Of a stretch of 64,000 bases of DNA, positions 31,799-41,402 are shown piece by piece. The position numbers were made by a program, and so were the translations under genes. The stretch is from Candidatus Makaraimicrobium thalassicum (GTDB taxonomy: Bacteria > Omnitrophota > Gorgyraeia > Tantalellales > Tantalellaceae). Every line of letters begins with the position of its first letter. Position 1 is the stretch's first letter. The stretch spans positions 1-64,000 of the forward strand of contig QNCM01000003.1 in NCBI GenBank assembly GCA_003644505.1. The letters run 5' to 3'. A model generated the notes under the pieces. It was not told where the DNA came from and did not search any database. It saw nothing but the letters and a program-made list of their open reading frames with translations.

Positions 31799-33013
31799 AT
31801 GGCTAATAATCGAATTACATACGCGACCGCGCAGGTGTCCATTAAGGACACTAAAAAGCGCCCCACCACGGTCATTGAAAATTGGTATCCGCAACTTACG
31901 CTGGCGTCCGGTATTAGTGCTACCGACGGTGAAATTCGTTTTAACGAGGTAGTCAGTGGTGTTTGGCCGGTGCCTCATCAGTTCCGGGTTGGCGATGAGT
32001 ATATTTATTTTACTACTTTTCTTGATCAGTACACAGTGGGCGGGCTAACTCGCGGTGATCGCGGGACTACGGCGGCGACGCATGCCAGTGGAGCGGCGGC
32101 TGATCTAAACGGTTGGTACGTTCCTATGGGCATGCAGACCTGCTCGATTAGTACCGCTTTCAATACCGAGGATATTTTCCAGATTGGTCAGCTCGGCTCA
32201 TACGAAAACATTGAGACCCTTCCTAATATTGAAGTTACGATGGAGCGCGTACTTGACGGAACTATGCCACTTTGGCTGATGGTGGGCGATCCGCGCTATA
32301 CTGATCTGAAAGGTAAAACTGCCGATTATAAAGTTGATGTTGCAGTTAATATCTATCCGGATACCCAAGATTCTGCTCGTGGAACGCCGGATTCTGTGGT
32401 GATTTGTAGTGGTCTTTATGTGAGCGCTGTTTCTTATAGCTTTTCTGCTACCGAGAACGCTCGTGAGTCTGTGACGCTCGTTGGTAATAACAAGCTGTGG
32501 GTAAGCGCAACTTCTTCAGTGGTACCGTCTGGTTATTTCCCGACTTCCGAGGCTTATGACGCTACTGTTGTTGGTTCGGGCGTTCAGCGGAGTGAGGACT
32601 TTGACCGGGCGAATTCAGTTCTTCCGACCGATATTAGCAGCGATGACCACATTCAGAGCATTGAGGTCAGCGTTGATATCGGGCGTGAAGAGATTTACGA
32701 GCTCGGTAGTCGTGATCCATACTACCGGGCGGTCAGTTTCCCACTTACTGTAACTACCACTTTCACGGTTATTACGTCTGAGGGCGATAAGGTTAATGCT
32801 CTTGCCAATCAGAGCAATTTGACCAACCAGCAGATTATTCTACGCACGCTGGGCGGCTTGACCATTGATCTTGGCACCAAGAATAAGCTCAGCAGCGTTA
32901 GTTTGGGTGATTTCACCACGGGTGGCGATTCTGTTGAATGCACTTTTGAATATACTAACAGCAATGCCTTTACCGTAACTCACACAGCCACCAGGCAGGC
33001 TAAGAACCCGTAA
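31799..33013 (+). CDS. Major tail (tube) protein
   Basis: The 404-aa beta-rich protein has its own promoter-like motif upstream, GGAGGTGATGA before ATG 31799, optimised codons and a terminator behind it: the signature of an abundant structural protein. Segments such as TFLDQYTVGGLTRGDRGTTAATHASGAA and SIEVSVDIGREEIYELGSRDPYYRAVSFPLTVTTTF fit a tail-tube fold with an added domain. It precedes the chaperone-like genes and the tape measure, the standard order. No sheath gene accompanies it. Confidence 0.75.
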   Translation: MANNRITYATAQVSIKDTKKRPTTVIENWYPQLTLASGISATDGEIRFNEVVSGVWPVPHQFRVGDEYIYFTTFLDQYTVGGLTRGDRGTTAATHASGAAADLNGWYVPMGMQTCSISTAFNTEDIFQIGQLGSYENIETLPNIEVTMERVLDGTMPLWLMVGDPRYTDLKGKTADYKVDVAVNIYPDTQDSARGTPDSVVICSGLYVSAVSYSFSATENARESVTLVGNNKLWVSATSSVVPSGYFPTSEAYDATVVGSGVQRSEDFDRANSVLPTDISSDDHIQSIEVSVDIGREEIYELGSRDPYYRAVSFPLTVTTTFTVITSEGDKVNALANQSNLTNQQIILRTLGGLTIDLGTKNKLSSVSLGDFTTGGDSVECTFEYTNSNAFTVTHTATRQAKNP

Positions 33014-33028
33014 TATTTGATTTCCACC

Positions 33029-33066
33029 GGGGCCTCTGAATAACAGAGGCCCCCTTTCTTTTTCTC
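33029..33066 (+). terminator. Rho-independent terminator after the tail-tube gene
   Basis: GGGGCCTCTG (33029-33038), loop AATAA, CAGAGGCCCC (33044-33053), then a T-rich tail. It would reduce transcription from the abundant tube gene into the following genes. Confidence 0.92.
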
Positions 33067-33070
33067 AAAA

Positions 33071-34129
33071 ATGGACGACTATCAAGAGATCGAACAGCAT
33101 ATTCTCGAAATATTATTGGGGGAAGCGATTGTTGATATTTCTGATGGCAATGGTAATATTCATACTTGTATTATAAAGATTCTAAGTGGTCGGCAGCAGA
33201 ATTATATTAATTACATGTATCAGCGCGAACTTGTGCAAGGAGCCAAGCTTGGACTTATTAGCGAGGCAGAACTTAGAAAAATTTATGCCGAGCGTGAGAT
33301 TTGGACTGATAAAGACGAAGAAAGAGTTGTTGTTCTACAAAATGGAATTAAAAAATTAAAAAATATTTTGCCAGATTTTAAGTACCAACGAGTCAAGTAT
33401 AAAAATATCGAACGCCAAATTCGTCGGACTGAACGAGAATTAAATGATTTGCTTCAACGAAAATGGGATCTTTTTGCTAATAGCCTGGAAAATCGTGCGC
33501 TGACTGTCAAGTTTCGCCAAACAGCCTTTTATTGTTTATTTAAATTAGACAGTACGCCGTTTTGGACAGAAGAAGAATTTAATAATTTTGATGATATAAT
33601 ATTTATTAATAACGTGGTAAGTGCTTATAATGATCGTTTTGTTCTTGACGAAAGAACTGTCAGAAAAATTGCTCGCTCTAATATGTGGCGTTATCGTTGG
33701 AATTCCACTAAAAATGGAGCAGATCTTTTTGGTAAACCTGCCGCAGAATGGGGCGATGTGCAGAATAATTTGATTTTTTGGAGTTTATATTATGATTGGG
33801 TTTTTGAACATCCAGAGTGCCCTCATCATTTGATTGATAATGATGAGGCACTGGATGCTTGGGTACGTAACGAAACTCGTAAGCGTAATAACAGAAACGT
33901 ATTAAATAGTAGAAAGAATGTCGTGTCTCCCGTAGATAAAAAACAAAAATACGGGACGGTTGAAACTTTTGTGTTTTGCGATAATGATCCGACGCTTATT
34001 GATGAGATTCAATCACAAAATGATCCTTTAACGCGTGCTAAATTGCGTCATGAACGGAATATTATTAAAGGCAAAGGCACGGTAAGTGAATGGGATCTAA
34101 GGAAAGGCGACATTCTCAAAGGCGTTTAA
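33071..34129 (+). CDS. Tail assembly chaperone-like protein 1, 352 aa
   Basis: Helical and charged. The segment MYQRELVQGAKLGLISEAELRKIYAEREIWTDKDEERV... has a clear relative in the protein at 34412-35119 (EYRRAFAEAVRNGIMTELEAKQIFEKTGVWGDEQEQKV), so the two are paralogues. The position between tail tube and tape measure is that of the tail assembly chaperones, which coat the tape measure during tube growth. The sequence AAACGTATTAAATAG, a late-promoter-like motif, lies inside its end (33895-33909). Confidence 0.55.
   Translation: MDDYQEIEQHILEILLGEAIVDISDGNGNIHTCIIKILSGRQQNYINYMYQRELVQGAKLGLISEAELRKIYAEREIWTDKDEERVVVLQNGIKKLKNILPDFKYQRVKYKNIERQIRRTERELNDLLQRKWDLFANSLENRALTVKFRQTAFYCLFKLDSTPFWTEEEFNNFDDIIFINNVVSAYNDRFVLDERTVRKIARSNMWRYRWNSTKNGADLFGKPAAEWGDVQNNLIFWSLYYDWVFEHPECPHHLIDNDEALDAWVRNETRKRNNRNVLNSRKNVVSPVDKKQKYGTVETFVFCDNDPTLIDEIQSQNDPLTRAKLRHERNIIKGKGTVSEWDLRKGDILKGV
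33896..33909 (+). promoter_or_regulatory. Late-promoter-like motif inside a gene
   Basis: AACGTATTAAATAG matches the intergenic motifs but lies within coding DNA, about 190 bp before the start of the next gene. It could supply the chaperone/tape-measure genes that stand behind the terminator at 33029-33066. Confidence 0.4.
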
Positions 34130-34431
34130 AAAATATTAATCATAGAGATGAGCCTTATTTTAATAAGTCGAAGGATTACCTTCGGCTTTTAATTTATAAT
34201 GGCATCAAATCCGTTTTTGTAGGAGCTTTGAGGGCAATCGAAACCCGCCTAGGCAAAAACTTTCCCTCTTATCCTGGTTTACGAGCGGAAATTTTGCGTA
34301 TTGGCAATGATGCTATTCGTGAGGCTCATCAATATTTAGAGAAATTTAATGTTGAATATATTCCGGACAAAGAAACGTTTAATTTTCAGGGCAAAGGCGA
34401 GGTGAAAGGTCATGACAAAGAAATTGATTGA
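34090..34431 (+). CDS. Small tail-region protein, 113 aa
   Basis: It overlaps the previous gene by 40 nt and the next by 20 nt. The N-terminus is basic (GSKERRHSQRRLKNINHRDEP), the middle helical (LLIYNGIKSVFVGALRAIETRLGKNF). It lies between two homologous chaperone-like proteins, so it may act with them. ATG 34090 is the only good in-frame start; no strong ribosome binding site is present. Confidence 0.5.
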   Translation: MGSKERRHSQRRLKNINHRDEPYFNKSKDYLRLLIYNGIKSVFVGALRAIETRLGKNFPSYPGLRAEILRIGNDAIREAHQYLEKFNVEYIPDKETFNFQGKGEVKGHDKEID

Positions 34432-35119
34432 GTTCACGTATGAAGGTAAAAAGTATTTTATTCTTAATCCTACACAAGACCAGCTTTTAAGAATTGACCT
34501 TGAATATCGACGCGCATTCGCAGAGGCAGTTAGAAATGGCATTATGACTGAGCTTGAAGCTAAACAAATTTTTGAAAAAACTGGTGTTTGGGGAGATGAA
34601 CAAGAACAAAAAGTTAGAGAGCTTCAAGTGCAAATTGTTACTGCTGAGCTTGAACTTGAGAAAGAGGAGGATGAAAAGAAGGGCAAAGAACTTGCTTTCA
34701 AGATTATGCAACTGCGAAATAAACTGCTCGATTTGATTACTCATAAAACGCGGCTTTTTTCTTCGCAAACCGCCGAGGGATACGCCGATGAAGCTCGCAC
34801 AATTCAATTTGCTGTTGAGTGTACGGTAGATGAAAATAACCAGCGTATTTTTAATTCACGCGCTGATTTCGTTAATCATCCAGATACCACTTTTACGGCT
34901 ACTTGTTATGGGTACGCATTGTTAGCTAATGCTGGATTGAAGGAGGAAGATACCCGCCCAGATTTTGCTGAACGGAGATGGTTGCGTGAACATGGTTATT
35001 TGAATAACGAAGATGATTTGACCGATAAATATTATAAAGAAATTGTCGCTGATGCAATTGGAACTGAAGCTAAAGAAGCCAAAAAACCGCGCAAACGACG
35101 AAGAAAAAAGAAAGAATAA
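34412..35119 (+). CDS. Tail assembly chaperone-like protein 2, 235 aa
   Basis: Helical, related to the first half of the protein at 33071-34129 through the RNGIMTELEAKQIFEKTGVWGDE motif and the following coiled coil (EQKVRELQVQIVTAELELEKEEDEKKG). It ends in a lysine/arginine tail (KKPRKRRRKKKE). It directly precedes the tape measure. AGGTGAAAGGTC lies before ATG 34412. Many siphoviruses have two such proteins joined by a frameshift; here they are separate genes. Confidence 0.58.
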   Translation: MTKKLIEFTYEGKKYFILNPTQDQLLRIDLEYRRAFAEAVRNGIMTELEAKQIFEKTGVWGDEQEQKVRELQVQIVTAELELEKEEDEKKGKELAFKIMQLRNKLLDLITHKTRLFSSQTAEGYADEARTIQFAVECTVDENNQRIFNSRADFVNHPDTTFTATCYGYALLANAGLKEEDTRPDFAERRWLREHGYLNNEDDLTDKYYKEIVADAIGTEAKEAKKPRKRRRKKKE

Positions 35120-35124
35120 AATAA

Positions 35125-38100
35125 ATGGCGGCGCAGTATGAAATTAAACTAGGCGTTCGTTTTACAGAGCGCGATGTTAAGACTAAAGCGCTGATAGACA
35201 AGGTACGTCGTGCGCTCAACTATGCGATTACTAATGTAAGTCTTAAAAAATTAAAAGCTCGCCTTGGAGAGTTACGATTAACTGCCGTTCAAGTATTACC
35301 AAATAAAGAATTAAGTCAGATTTATAAACGTCTTAGTGATACGATTAAACGTGTTAGTATAACTTATGGTCCGCAAAATATAAATTTGGATTTTTTGCCA
35401 GACTATCTTAAAAAGCAACTTTCTATTGGTTTGCGCGAAGGTATTCAACAAATGCGCGCGGATATTAAAACTTTGATGTCCTCTTGGCGTGCCAGCATGC
35501 AGAAACTTTTTTCTAAAAAGTATATTATCAGCACGCAGATCCAACTTAAACGTGGTGATATTAGGGCACAATTAAGTGCCATAAATAAAGATATTGCAAC
35601 TGCTGCGGCGGGTTATAGGCTGCGTATTCCCGTTAAGCCCATTATTTCTAAAAAACAATTTAGTGATTTAAAACTGGTAGCTAAGGTTCCAGTTGAGTTT
35701 CCTCATAAGGAATTGCGTAAAGCTCATAAGAACTTGCAGAAATTTATGGATTCTCAACCACCTATTAAATTACGGGCAGATTTAACAATTTCCAAACGAA
35801 TTGCCGATCAGCTGCGTCGCGAATTAGGGTTAGTAGCTAGGGATGCGGCAGCATTACGTAAACAATTTTCTCATGCGCTTCCTGCAAAACCTATTAGACG
35901 AGCTGTTGAGCGATTAAAAGAAGTACGAGCACAATTAGCAGCCATTCCTACACAACGGCGACTCAATTTAGTTCTTAGTCCGCGCGATGTTGAGTTGGCG
36001 CGCTATAAAGATAATTTAAATAAAATTTATAGTGAAGCCGGAATGAGCGCGGCTGAATTTGGTGCGAAAATCGGTCAGATTGCTAAACGTTTTTCAGCAT
36101 TCTTTGTTTATACTGCTGGCTTATTTAAGATGCTTGAAGCTATTCGACAAGCGGTTGATGGATTAAGATTATTAGATGATACAGCTAAGAGTTTAGCAAA
36201 GGTTCTTCCCGGTGTTGATACCGAACAACTTACTGATCGTCTTGTTGATATGGCAATTCAAACCGGACGAACGTTTGCCGAAGTTTCAGATGCAGCAACT
36301 AATTTCGCGCGCCAAGGTTTAAAGAACATTGATGAAATTGCGGCTGCCACACGGGCAACTATGCAGCTTTTGAATATTTCAACTGTTGATGCTGTTACTG
36401 GTTCCAAGCTACTTATTACTACGGTTAATGCTTTCGGCATTACTTTCCAAAAAGCGGCAAAGTATGTCGCGATGTTCTCTGATTTGGCGGATAATAGCGC
36501 TGTTACCGTAGAAGACTTGGCGAAGGGCTTTATTCGGTCAGGCGCTACTGCTTCTGCATTTGGTGTGAGCATCGAAGAGCTCGGCGCGATGATTGCAACT
36601 GTGGCTGGGACAACTCAGTTGGCTGCTACTCGCGTCGGTACAGCCATGAAGACTATTTTGGTTTCTATTGCGCAGAATCGAGAGGAAATTATTAAACTTG
36701 CTAAAAATACTTTACGTTTGGCAGGTGATACTGAGGCAGCCTCTCGCGAATATAAGACCACGTCTGAAATTATTGAATTAATGGCTCAGGCGTGGCAATA
36801 TATGGATGAAACTCAGCGGGCAGCTATGGCACGTTTGGCTGGTGGTAAGCGCCGTTTTACCGAGCTGTCCGCATTGTTAAGTCGTAGCGATAAATATCAT
36901 CGGTTATTAGCTATTGCTACCGAGGCTTCTACATCGGCATTACGTAAGGAAGCTATTGAGGCTCAAACAGTTGGTTATGCCCATCGTCAATTAGTTAATG
37001 CTATTGTTAAATTAGTAACTACATTAAAAGAAATTGGTGCGGTTGATGTTTATCGTAAGTTAATTCTTGGCGCGAGTTCATTGTTAGTTCATATTGTTGA
37101 TCTTGGAAAAGCTTGGGATAAATTTTTGACTAAGAAGTTAGCTCTTGAAGTTGATACTAGTGAAGTTGAAAAGGTAAAAACTATCGGCGAGATGATCGCC
37201 GAGTCTATTGGTAAAGGTGTAACGAATGCTGCTAGCGTATTACAATTACTTAAACGGACAATTTTAGTTATTTTTGGTAAAGTATTTATTCCTCAAATCA
37301 TTACAGCAGCACGTCATTTCAGAGCATTTATTACCGGCAGTGAAACGCAAATACGCGCGTTAGTTGATGGATTTAATCAGGTTACACGCGCAGTTGAACA
37401 AAGTACTATTGCTATTCAACAACAAAATGCCGCCCTTAAACAAACCGGTATGCTTGCTGACGCGCTTACTAAACAGAGAATGGGCGTCGCTCCAGCCGTT
37501 GCAATGGGTGGTGTTGGACCAGGCGTTCGACAAGTACGCGCATCAAATGTAGCCATGCAACAGATGGCGCGCTCAATGCAAAAAGCGGCTGGTGGCGCAA
37601 GAGATTTTGCAAAAGAAGTTGGTCGTGCTCTTGTAATAATGACTGCCCTGGAATCTATTGGAAATGTTATAGGAACTTTTGGTGATGAAATTGTAAAAAC
37701 AGGTAACACATTAGAGCAAACAGGTGGATATTTATTATCTTTTGGCGGAGCGGCAGCTAAAGGTGCTGCGTTTCTAGCTCCGTTAGGTCCTGCTGCTGCG
37801 GCAGTTGGGGCGGCATTATCTACTGTAGCGGCGGTTATTAATCGTACTAGTGAAGCATTAAAAGCACGTGAGAAATTAGCTACCGAAGAAGAAAGAACGG
37901 CGGCGGAACTTGTTGATGCGCAGGCTGTTTTAGCAAAAGCCCGTTCTGTCGAAGCATTACGGATTGGACTAGTTAATAAAGGGTATGCGCGTTTAGTACA
38001 GACTTTTGCTAGTGGAAAACTGGGTGAAGAGTTTATATCACGTTTAGCATTACCGCGCAAAGTTAATGTAAAGCTTATTTTAACGGCTGGTGCTGGGGAA

Positions 38101-41100
38101 TTAGCACGTAATTTGGATAAGTCATTCCAATCGCTTGTACAAATCAGTAAGCAAATGCAGGATTTGAATACTATTTTTAATCGAGTTACCGAACGTACCC
38201 AATTTTTCCGGCAGTTGTTGTCTGACTTAGCGAAAGAACGGCTGCAAGTTGTTGTCGATTTCGTAGAGAAAAATTATGGTCCAGTGAATCGTGATTTAAT
38301 TAATCTTGGCGCTTTAATTGAGGATATTACTCGTGAAGGATTTACAATTGAATTTACTGGCGTGACTGAAACTGGCGATCAAACAGTTGGTGCGATTAAA
38401 GACATCGGAACTCAGTTAGCATATTTTAATGACTTATTAAAGTTCAGCACTACTCAAACTATTGATTTTAATAGCGCATTGGAAGGACTTCAATCTGCTA
38501 GCAATCGTGCTTTTACTAATTTCAGAAATATGGTAACGGCAACTTATGGATTGCGCGATGCGTTTGTTGAGTTGCCCGGCGAAATAGATAATATTACCAG
38601 TGTTGGTATTAAAGCATTAGAGGATGGACTTAATAGTTTACAGAGAGAATTTCAAGAGACTGTTGCTTATATGCGCGATCAGGCAACTGGAATAGAGGAG
38701 GCTAAGGAGGCTTTAGAAGAATTTGCTAAAGCTCATCCTGAATTTGCTAAGGAAATCGTTAAGGCAATTGAATCAAGTGTTACAAAGATTAAACTTTTAG
38801 ATGAAGCTGAAAAACTTAGTGGTGAGGTTGCTCGTCGGGCTGAGGAGATGAAGCAACGCGCCTTGGAACAAACTGCTCGTCGTTGGCGCGATATGTATGG
38901 ACAGTTATTTAAATTACTTGAAACGGCAGCAATTAAAGCACGTACTACCACGGAACAGTTTATAATTGAGGTTAACCGTCTGCAATCGGCACTTATGTTA
39001 CGTGATATTGAGTTAGGTATTCAAAATTTAGATGCTGTTATTAGAGCTCAGGATGATTTAGCCCAAGCTACTGCAGTCACATTTGCTAAGATTGCCAAGA
39101 TTGACGCTGATTTTGCTGAAAAGCGAGCGAAACTAATTGATTTTCAGAAAGAAAAAATTGAAGAACTTAAACAGAAATTAGGTGAAGCTGCCACTCCTTA
39201 TGTGCAAGCTTTCGAATTACAATTAAAAGCAACGGTTGCACTAGAATTTAAAAAATCTGTTGAGCAGCAAATTAATGCTTTATATGATCTTATTATTAAA
39301 AACATTCAACGAGCAAAAAAAGCTGAACAAGATCGCAGGCAAGCTGAGCGGGCAATTGAACAAGAACGTAAGCGTTTAACCCGAGAAATTGAAAGTATTA
39401 ATATTCGTAAACTAGGCGATCTATCATCGAAGATTAATACTACCGCGGACAAAATAGCTGGTTTACGTAATAGTTTGCTTGATTTAGATAAAACAATTGC
39501 TAAGTTACAAGCTCAAATAGCATGGACCCCACCGCCAAGATTAGCAAAAAAGGTTGCTCGTTTGCCGGAATTAGAGACGAAAGCTAAACAATTACGTGAG
39601 GAAATCGCACTTGTTCGGGCATTTGAGGAACATAATCAACGTATTAGAGAAATCAATGATGCGACGATGAATCTTAATTATGAAAATCAAAAATATTTAA
39701 TCGGCATTAAAAGGCAATTAGGAATATATCGTACCTGGCAAGATCAGATTGATGCTATTACCGCCTCATATGATGCGGCGGTTAATGGTATAGCAGCAAG
39801 CGAAGAGGCTATTTATCGTATTCGGGCAGATCTCAACCAGCAAATTATTAATGTTTTGCAAGATCAATTTAACAGTATTAAAAGATTTGGCGAGGGGCTG
39901 TATACTGCAAATTATTCTCGTCTTGCCAAAATAGCCTTGGCTATGCAATATATTAATCGTGATTTGTCAGAAGTACCCTTATTTTTGCGCGACACTGTGG
40001 TTGAATTATTAAAACTACAACGTGGTCCAGGTATCGAAATTGAAATTGCTAAAGCTGGACTTGAGCGTATCGGCATTGATACTACCGCCTTAGAACGGCT
40101 CAATGAAGAAATTATTCGCAAGAGTGCAGAGGTCGCCGATCTTAATAAAAAGGCTTTTGATGCTCAACAACGCACAGCTAATTCTACCGGCATGATGGTT
40201 AATTTGCTGGAACAAGAATTAAGTCAAACGGAGAAACAAATACAGGAAGCTCAACAGGCTCGCGAAAAAATCGATGAATTGAGACAGGCTGCTTTTAATC
40301 AAGAACAAACATTAGAGCAGCAATTATCCGAAGCCTTAGAGCGCCGCAAGTTGCTTCAGGCTCAGCTTAATCAGCAATTAAGTTTTCAGGCGAATTTACA
40401 AAATCAGTTTATGCAACTGTATAATGTATTACAAGAGGGTTCTGCCTCAGCTAAGTTTCAAGCTGGCAAAATCGCAGAGAATACTGTTGGCGTTACTGCG
40501 GTACAAAGCAAAATGGACGAGGTGACCCTGGCAGTTCTTAAAAGTGCAGAAACCGTTGCCGAAAATAAAAAAATAATTGAACAATCAAATGCAATTATTG
40601 CCGATTCAAAGAAAACAGTTGAGGAATTACACGATCGCATTGAAAGTCTTAAACAGGCATTAATAGAGAAACAAGCCGAATTAATTAGTTTGCAAAATAC
40701 ATTAATTGGAACTAATCAAGATATTACTAATACTATTGCTGACGGAACTAACGTACTTCTTAAGTCAATCAGCACTAGTGTGGACTTTATTAGGCAAAAT
40801 TTACCCGGCTGGATAAGTAAGTTAATTACCGCGATTAATAATGTTAGAATTCGCATATATCGAGTTGCCGGAACTCAAACACGCGCCGGTGGACTTAGTC
40901 CTGCCGAATTATTCTCATTAAAAATGGCGGCAGAGCGAGAAAAACGTGAAATGCCACGTGGAAGCGAACTTGTGGTTGCCAATACGTCAGAACTAATTCT
41001 TACTAAGGATCAAGCTAAGAAGATTTTCGGGCAGTTGAATTTGCCGGATAAATTGCAGAATACAATGGCGCAGGTTGTTAATGCGCCGATTAGGAAAGAG

Positions 41101-41400
41101 ATTATCAAAGAAAAAACTATTGAGACGACTGATTTTCGTTCGTTGATCAATCGAGTTGAACAGCTTATTGAAAAAATAAACAACAAGGTTAAAGAAAAAC
41201 CAGAGCAGAAAATTAATATTTCTCTTGATGGTCGGCGCGAGATTCATATTAGTGGTATTAATGAATTATCCAGCGAAATTGAGCGTATCTGGCAACGTAA
41301 CATGAAACAAGCCGTATCGCGGGCAGAATTTACGGCTCTTAAGAGTACATTATTGAATATATTACAAAGATTGAAAGAAATGGGTGTTGATGGAGTATAA
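35125..41400 (+). CDS. Tail tape measure protein (TP901 type)
   Basis: At 2091 residues it is the largest protein of the window. It contains the TP901 core (about 375-520: VDTEQLTDRLVDMAIQTGRT, DAATNFARQGLKNIDEIAAATRA, FIRSGATASAFGVSIEELG, AATRVGTAMKTI), hydrophobic segments near 880-930 (GAAAKGAAFLAPLGPAAAAVGAAL) and long coiled coils from 1200 to 1900. The protein sets tail length and is ejected with the DNA; at about 0.15 nm per residue the tail would be near 310 nm. AAAGAATAAAATAA precedes the ATG without a strong Shine-Dalgarno sequence, so coupling with the upstream gene is likely. Confidence 0.95.
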   Translation: MAAQYEIKLGVRFTERDVKTKALIDKVRRALNYAITNVSLKKLKARLGELRLTAVQVLPNKELSQIYKRLSDTIKRVSITYGPQNINLDFLPDYLKKQLSIGLREGIQQMRADIKTLMSSWRASMQKLFSKKYIISTQIQLKRGDIRAQLSAINKDIATAAAGYRLRIPVKPIISKKQFSDLKLVAKVPVEFPHKELRKAHKNLQKFMDSQPPIKLRADLTISKRIADQLRRELGLVARDAAALRKQFSHALPAKPIRRAVERLKEVRAQLAAIPTQRRLNLVLSPRDVELARYKDNLNKIYSEAGMSAAEFGAKIGQIAKRFSAFFVYTAGLFKMLEAIRQAVDGLRLLDDTAKSLAKVLPGVDTEQLTDRLVDMAIQTGRTFAEVSDAATNFARQGLKNIDEIAAATRATMQLLNISTVDAVTGSKLLITTVNAFGITFQKAAKYVAMFSDLADNSAVTVEDLAKGFIRSGATASAFGVSIEELGAMIATVAGTTQLAATRVGTAMKTILVSIAQNREEIIKLAKNTLRLAGDTEAASREYKTTSEIIELMAQAWQYMDETQRAAMARLAGGKRRFTELSALLSRSDKYHRLLAIATEASTSALRKEAIEAQTVGYAHRQLVNAIVKLVTTLKEIGAVDVYRKLILGASSLLVHIVDLGKAWDKFLTKKLALEVDTSEVEKVKTIGEMIAESIGKGVTNAASVLQLLKRTILVIFGKVFIPQIITAARHFRAFITGSETQIRALVDGFNQVTRAVEQSTIAIQQQNAALKQTGMLADALTKQRMGVAPAVAMGGVGPGVRQVRASNVAMQQMARSMQKAAGGARDFAKEVGRALVIMTALESIGNVIGTFGDEIVKTGNTLEQTGGYLLSFGGAAAKGAAFLAPLGPAAAAVGAALSTVAAVINRTSEALKAREKLATEEERTAAELVDAQAVLAKARSVEALRIGLVNKGYARLVQTFASGKLGEEFISRLALPRKVNVKLILTAGAGELARNLDKSFQSLVQISKQMQDLNTIFNRVTERTQFFRQLLSDLAKERLQVVVDFVEKNYGPVNRDLINLGALIEDITREGFTIEFTGVTETGDQTVGAIKDIGTQLAYFNDLLKFSTTQTIDFNSALEGLQSASNRAFTNFRNMVTATYGLRDAFVELPGEIDNITSVGIKALEDGLNSLQREFQETVAYMRDQATGIEEAKEALEEFAKAHPEFAKEIVKAIESSVTKIKLLDEAEKLSGEVARRAEEMKQRALEQTARRWRDMYGQLFKLLETAAIKARTTTEQFIIEVNRLQSALMLRDIELGIQNLDAVIRAQDDLAQATAVTFAKIAKIDADFAEKRAKLIDFQKEKIEELKQKLGEAATPYVQAFELQLKATVALEFKKSVEQQINALYDLIIKNIQRAKKAEQDRRQAERAIEQERKRLTREIESINIRKLGDLSSKINTTADKIAGLRNSLLDLDKTIAKLQAQIAWTPPPRLAKKVARLPELETKAKQLREEIALVRAFEEHNQRIREINDATMNLNYENQKYLIGIKRQLGIYRTWQDQIDAITASYDAAVNGIAASEEAIYRIRADLNQQIINVLQDQFNSIKRFGEGLYTANYSRLAKIALAMQYINRDLSEVPLFLRDTVVELLKLQRGPGIEIEIAKAGLERIGIDTTALERLNEEIIRKSAEVADLNKKAFDAQQRTANSTGMMVNLLEQELSQTEKQIQEAQQAREKIDELRQAAFNQEQTLEQQLSEALERRKLLQAQLNQQLSFQANLQNQFMQLYNVLQEGSASAKFQAGKIAENTVGVTAVQSKMDEVTLAVLKSAETVAENKKIIEQSNAIIADSKKTVEELHDRIESLKQALIEKQAELISLQNTLIGTNQDITNTIADGTNVLLKSISTSVDFIRQNLPGWISKLITAINNVRIRIYRVAGTQTRAGGLSPAELFSLKMAAEREKREMPRGSELVVANTSELILTKDQAKKIFGQLNLPDKLQNTMAQVVNAPIRKEIIKEKTIETTDFRSLINRVEQLIEKINNKVKEKPEQKINISLDGRREIHISGINELSSEIERIWQRNMKQAVSRAEFTALKSTLLNILQRLKEMGVDGV

Positions 41401-41402
41401 AA

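Noticed and set aside
37416-38060. 214-codon frame on the minus strand inside the tape measure gene
   Set aside because: It mirrors the alanine-rich codon pattern of the tape measure and has no start signals; a typical antisense shadow.
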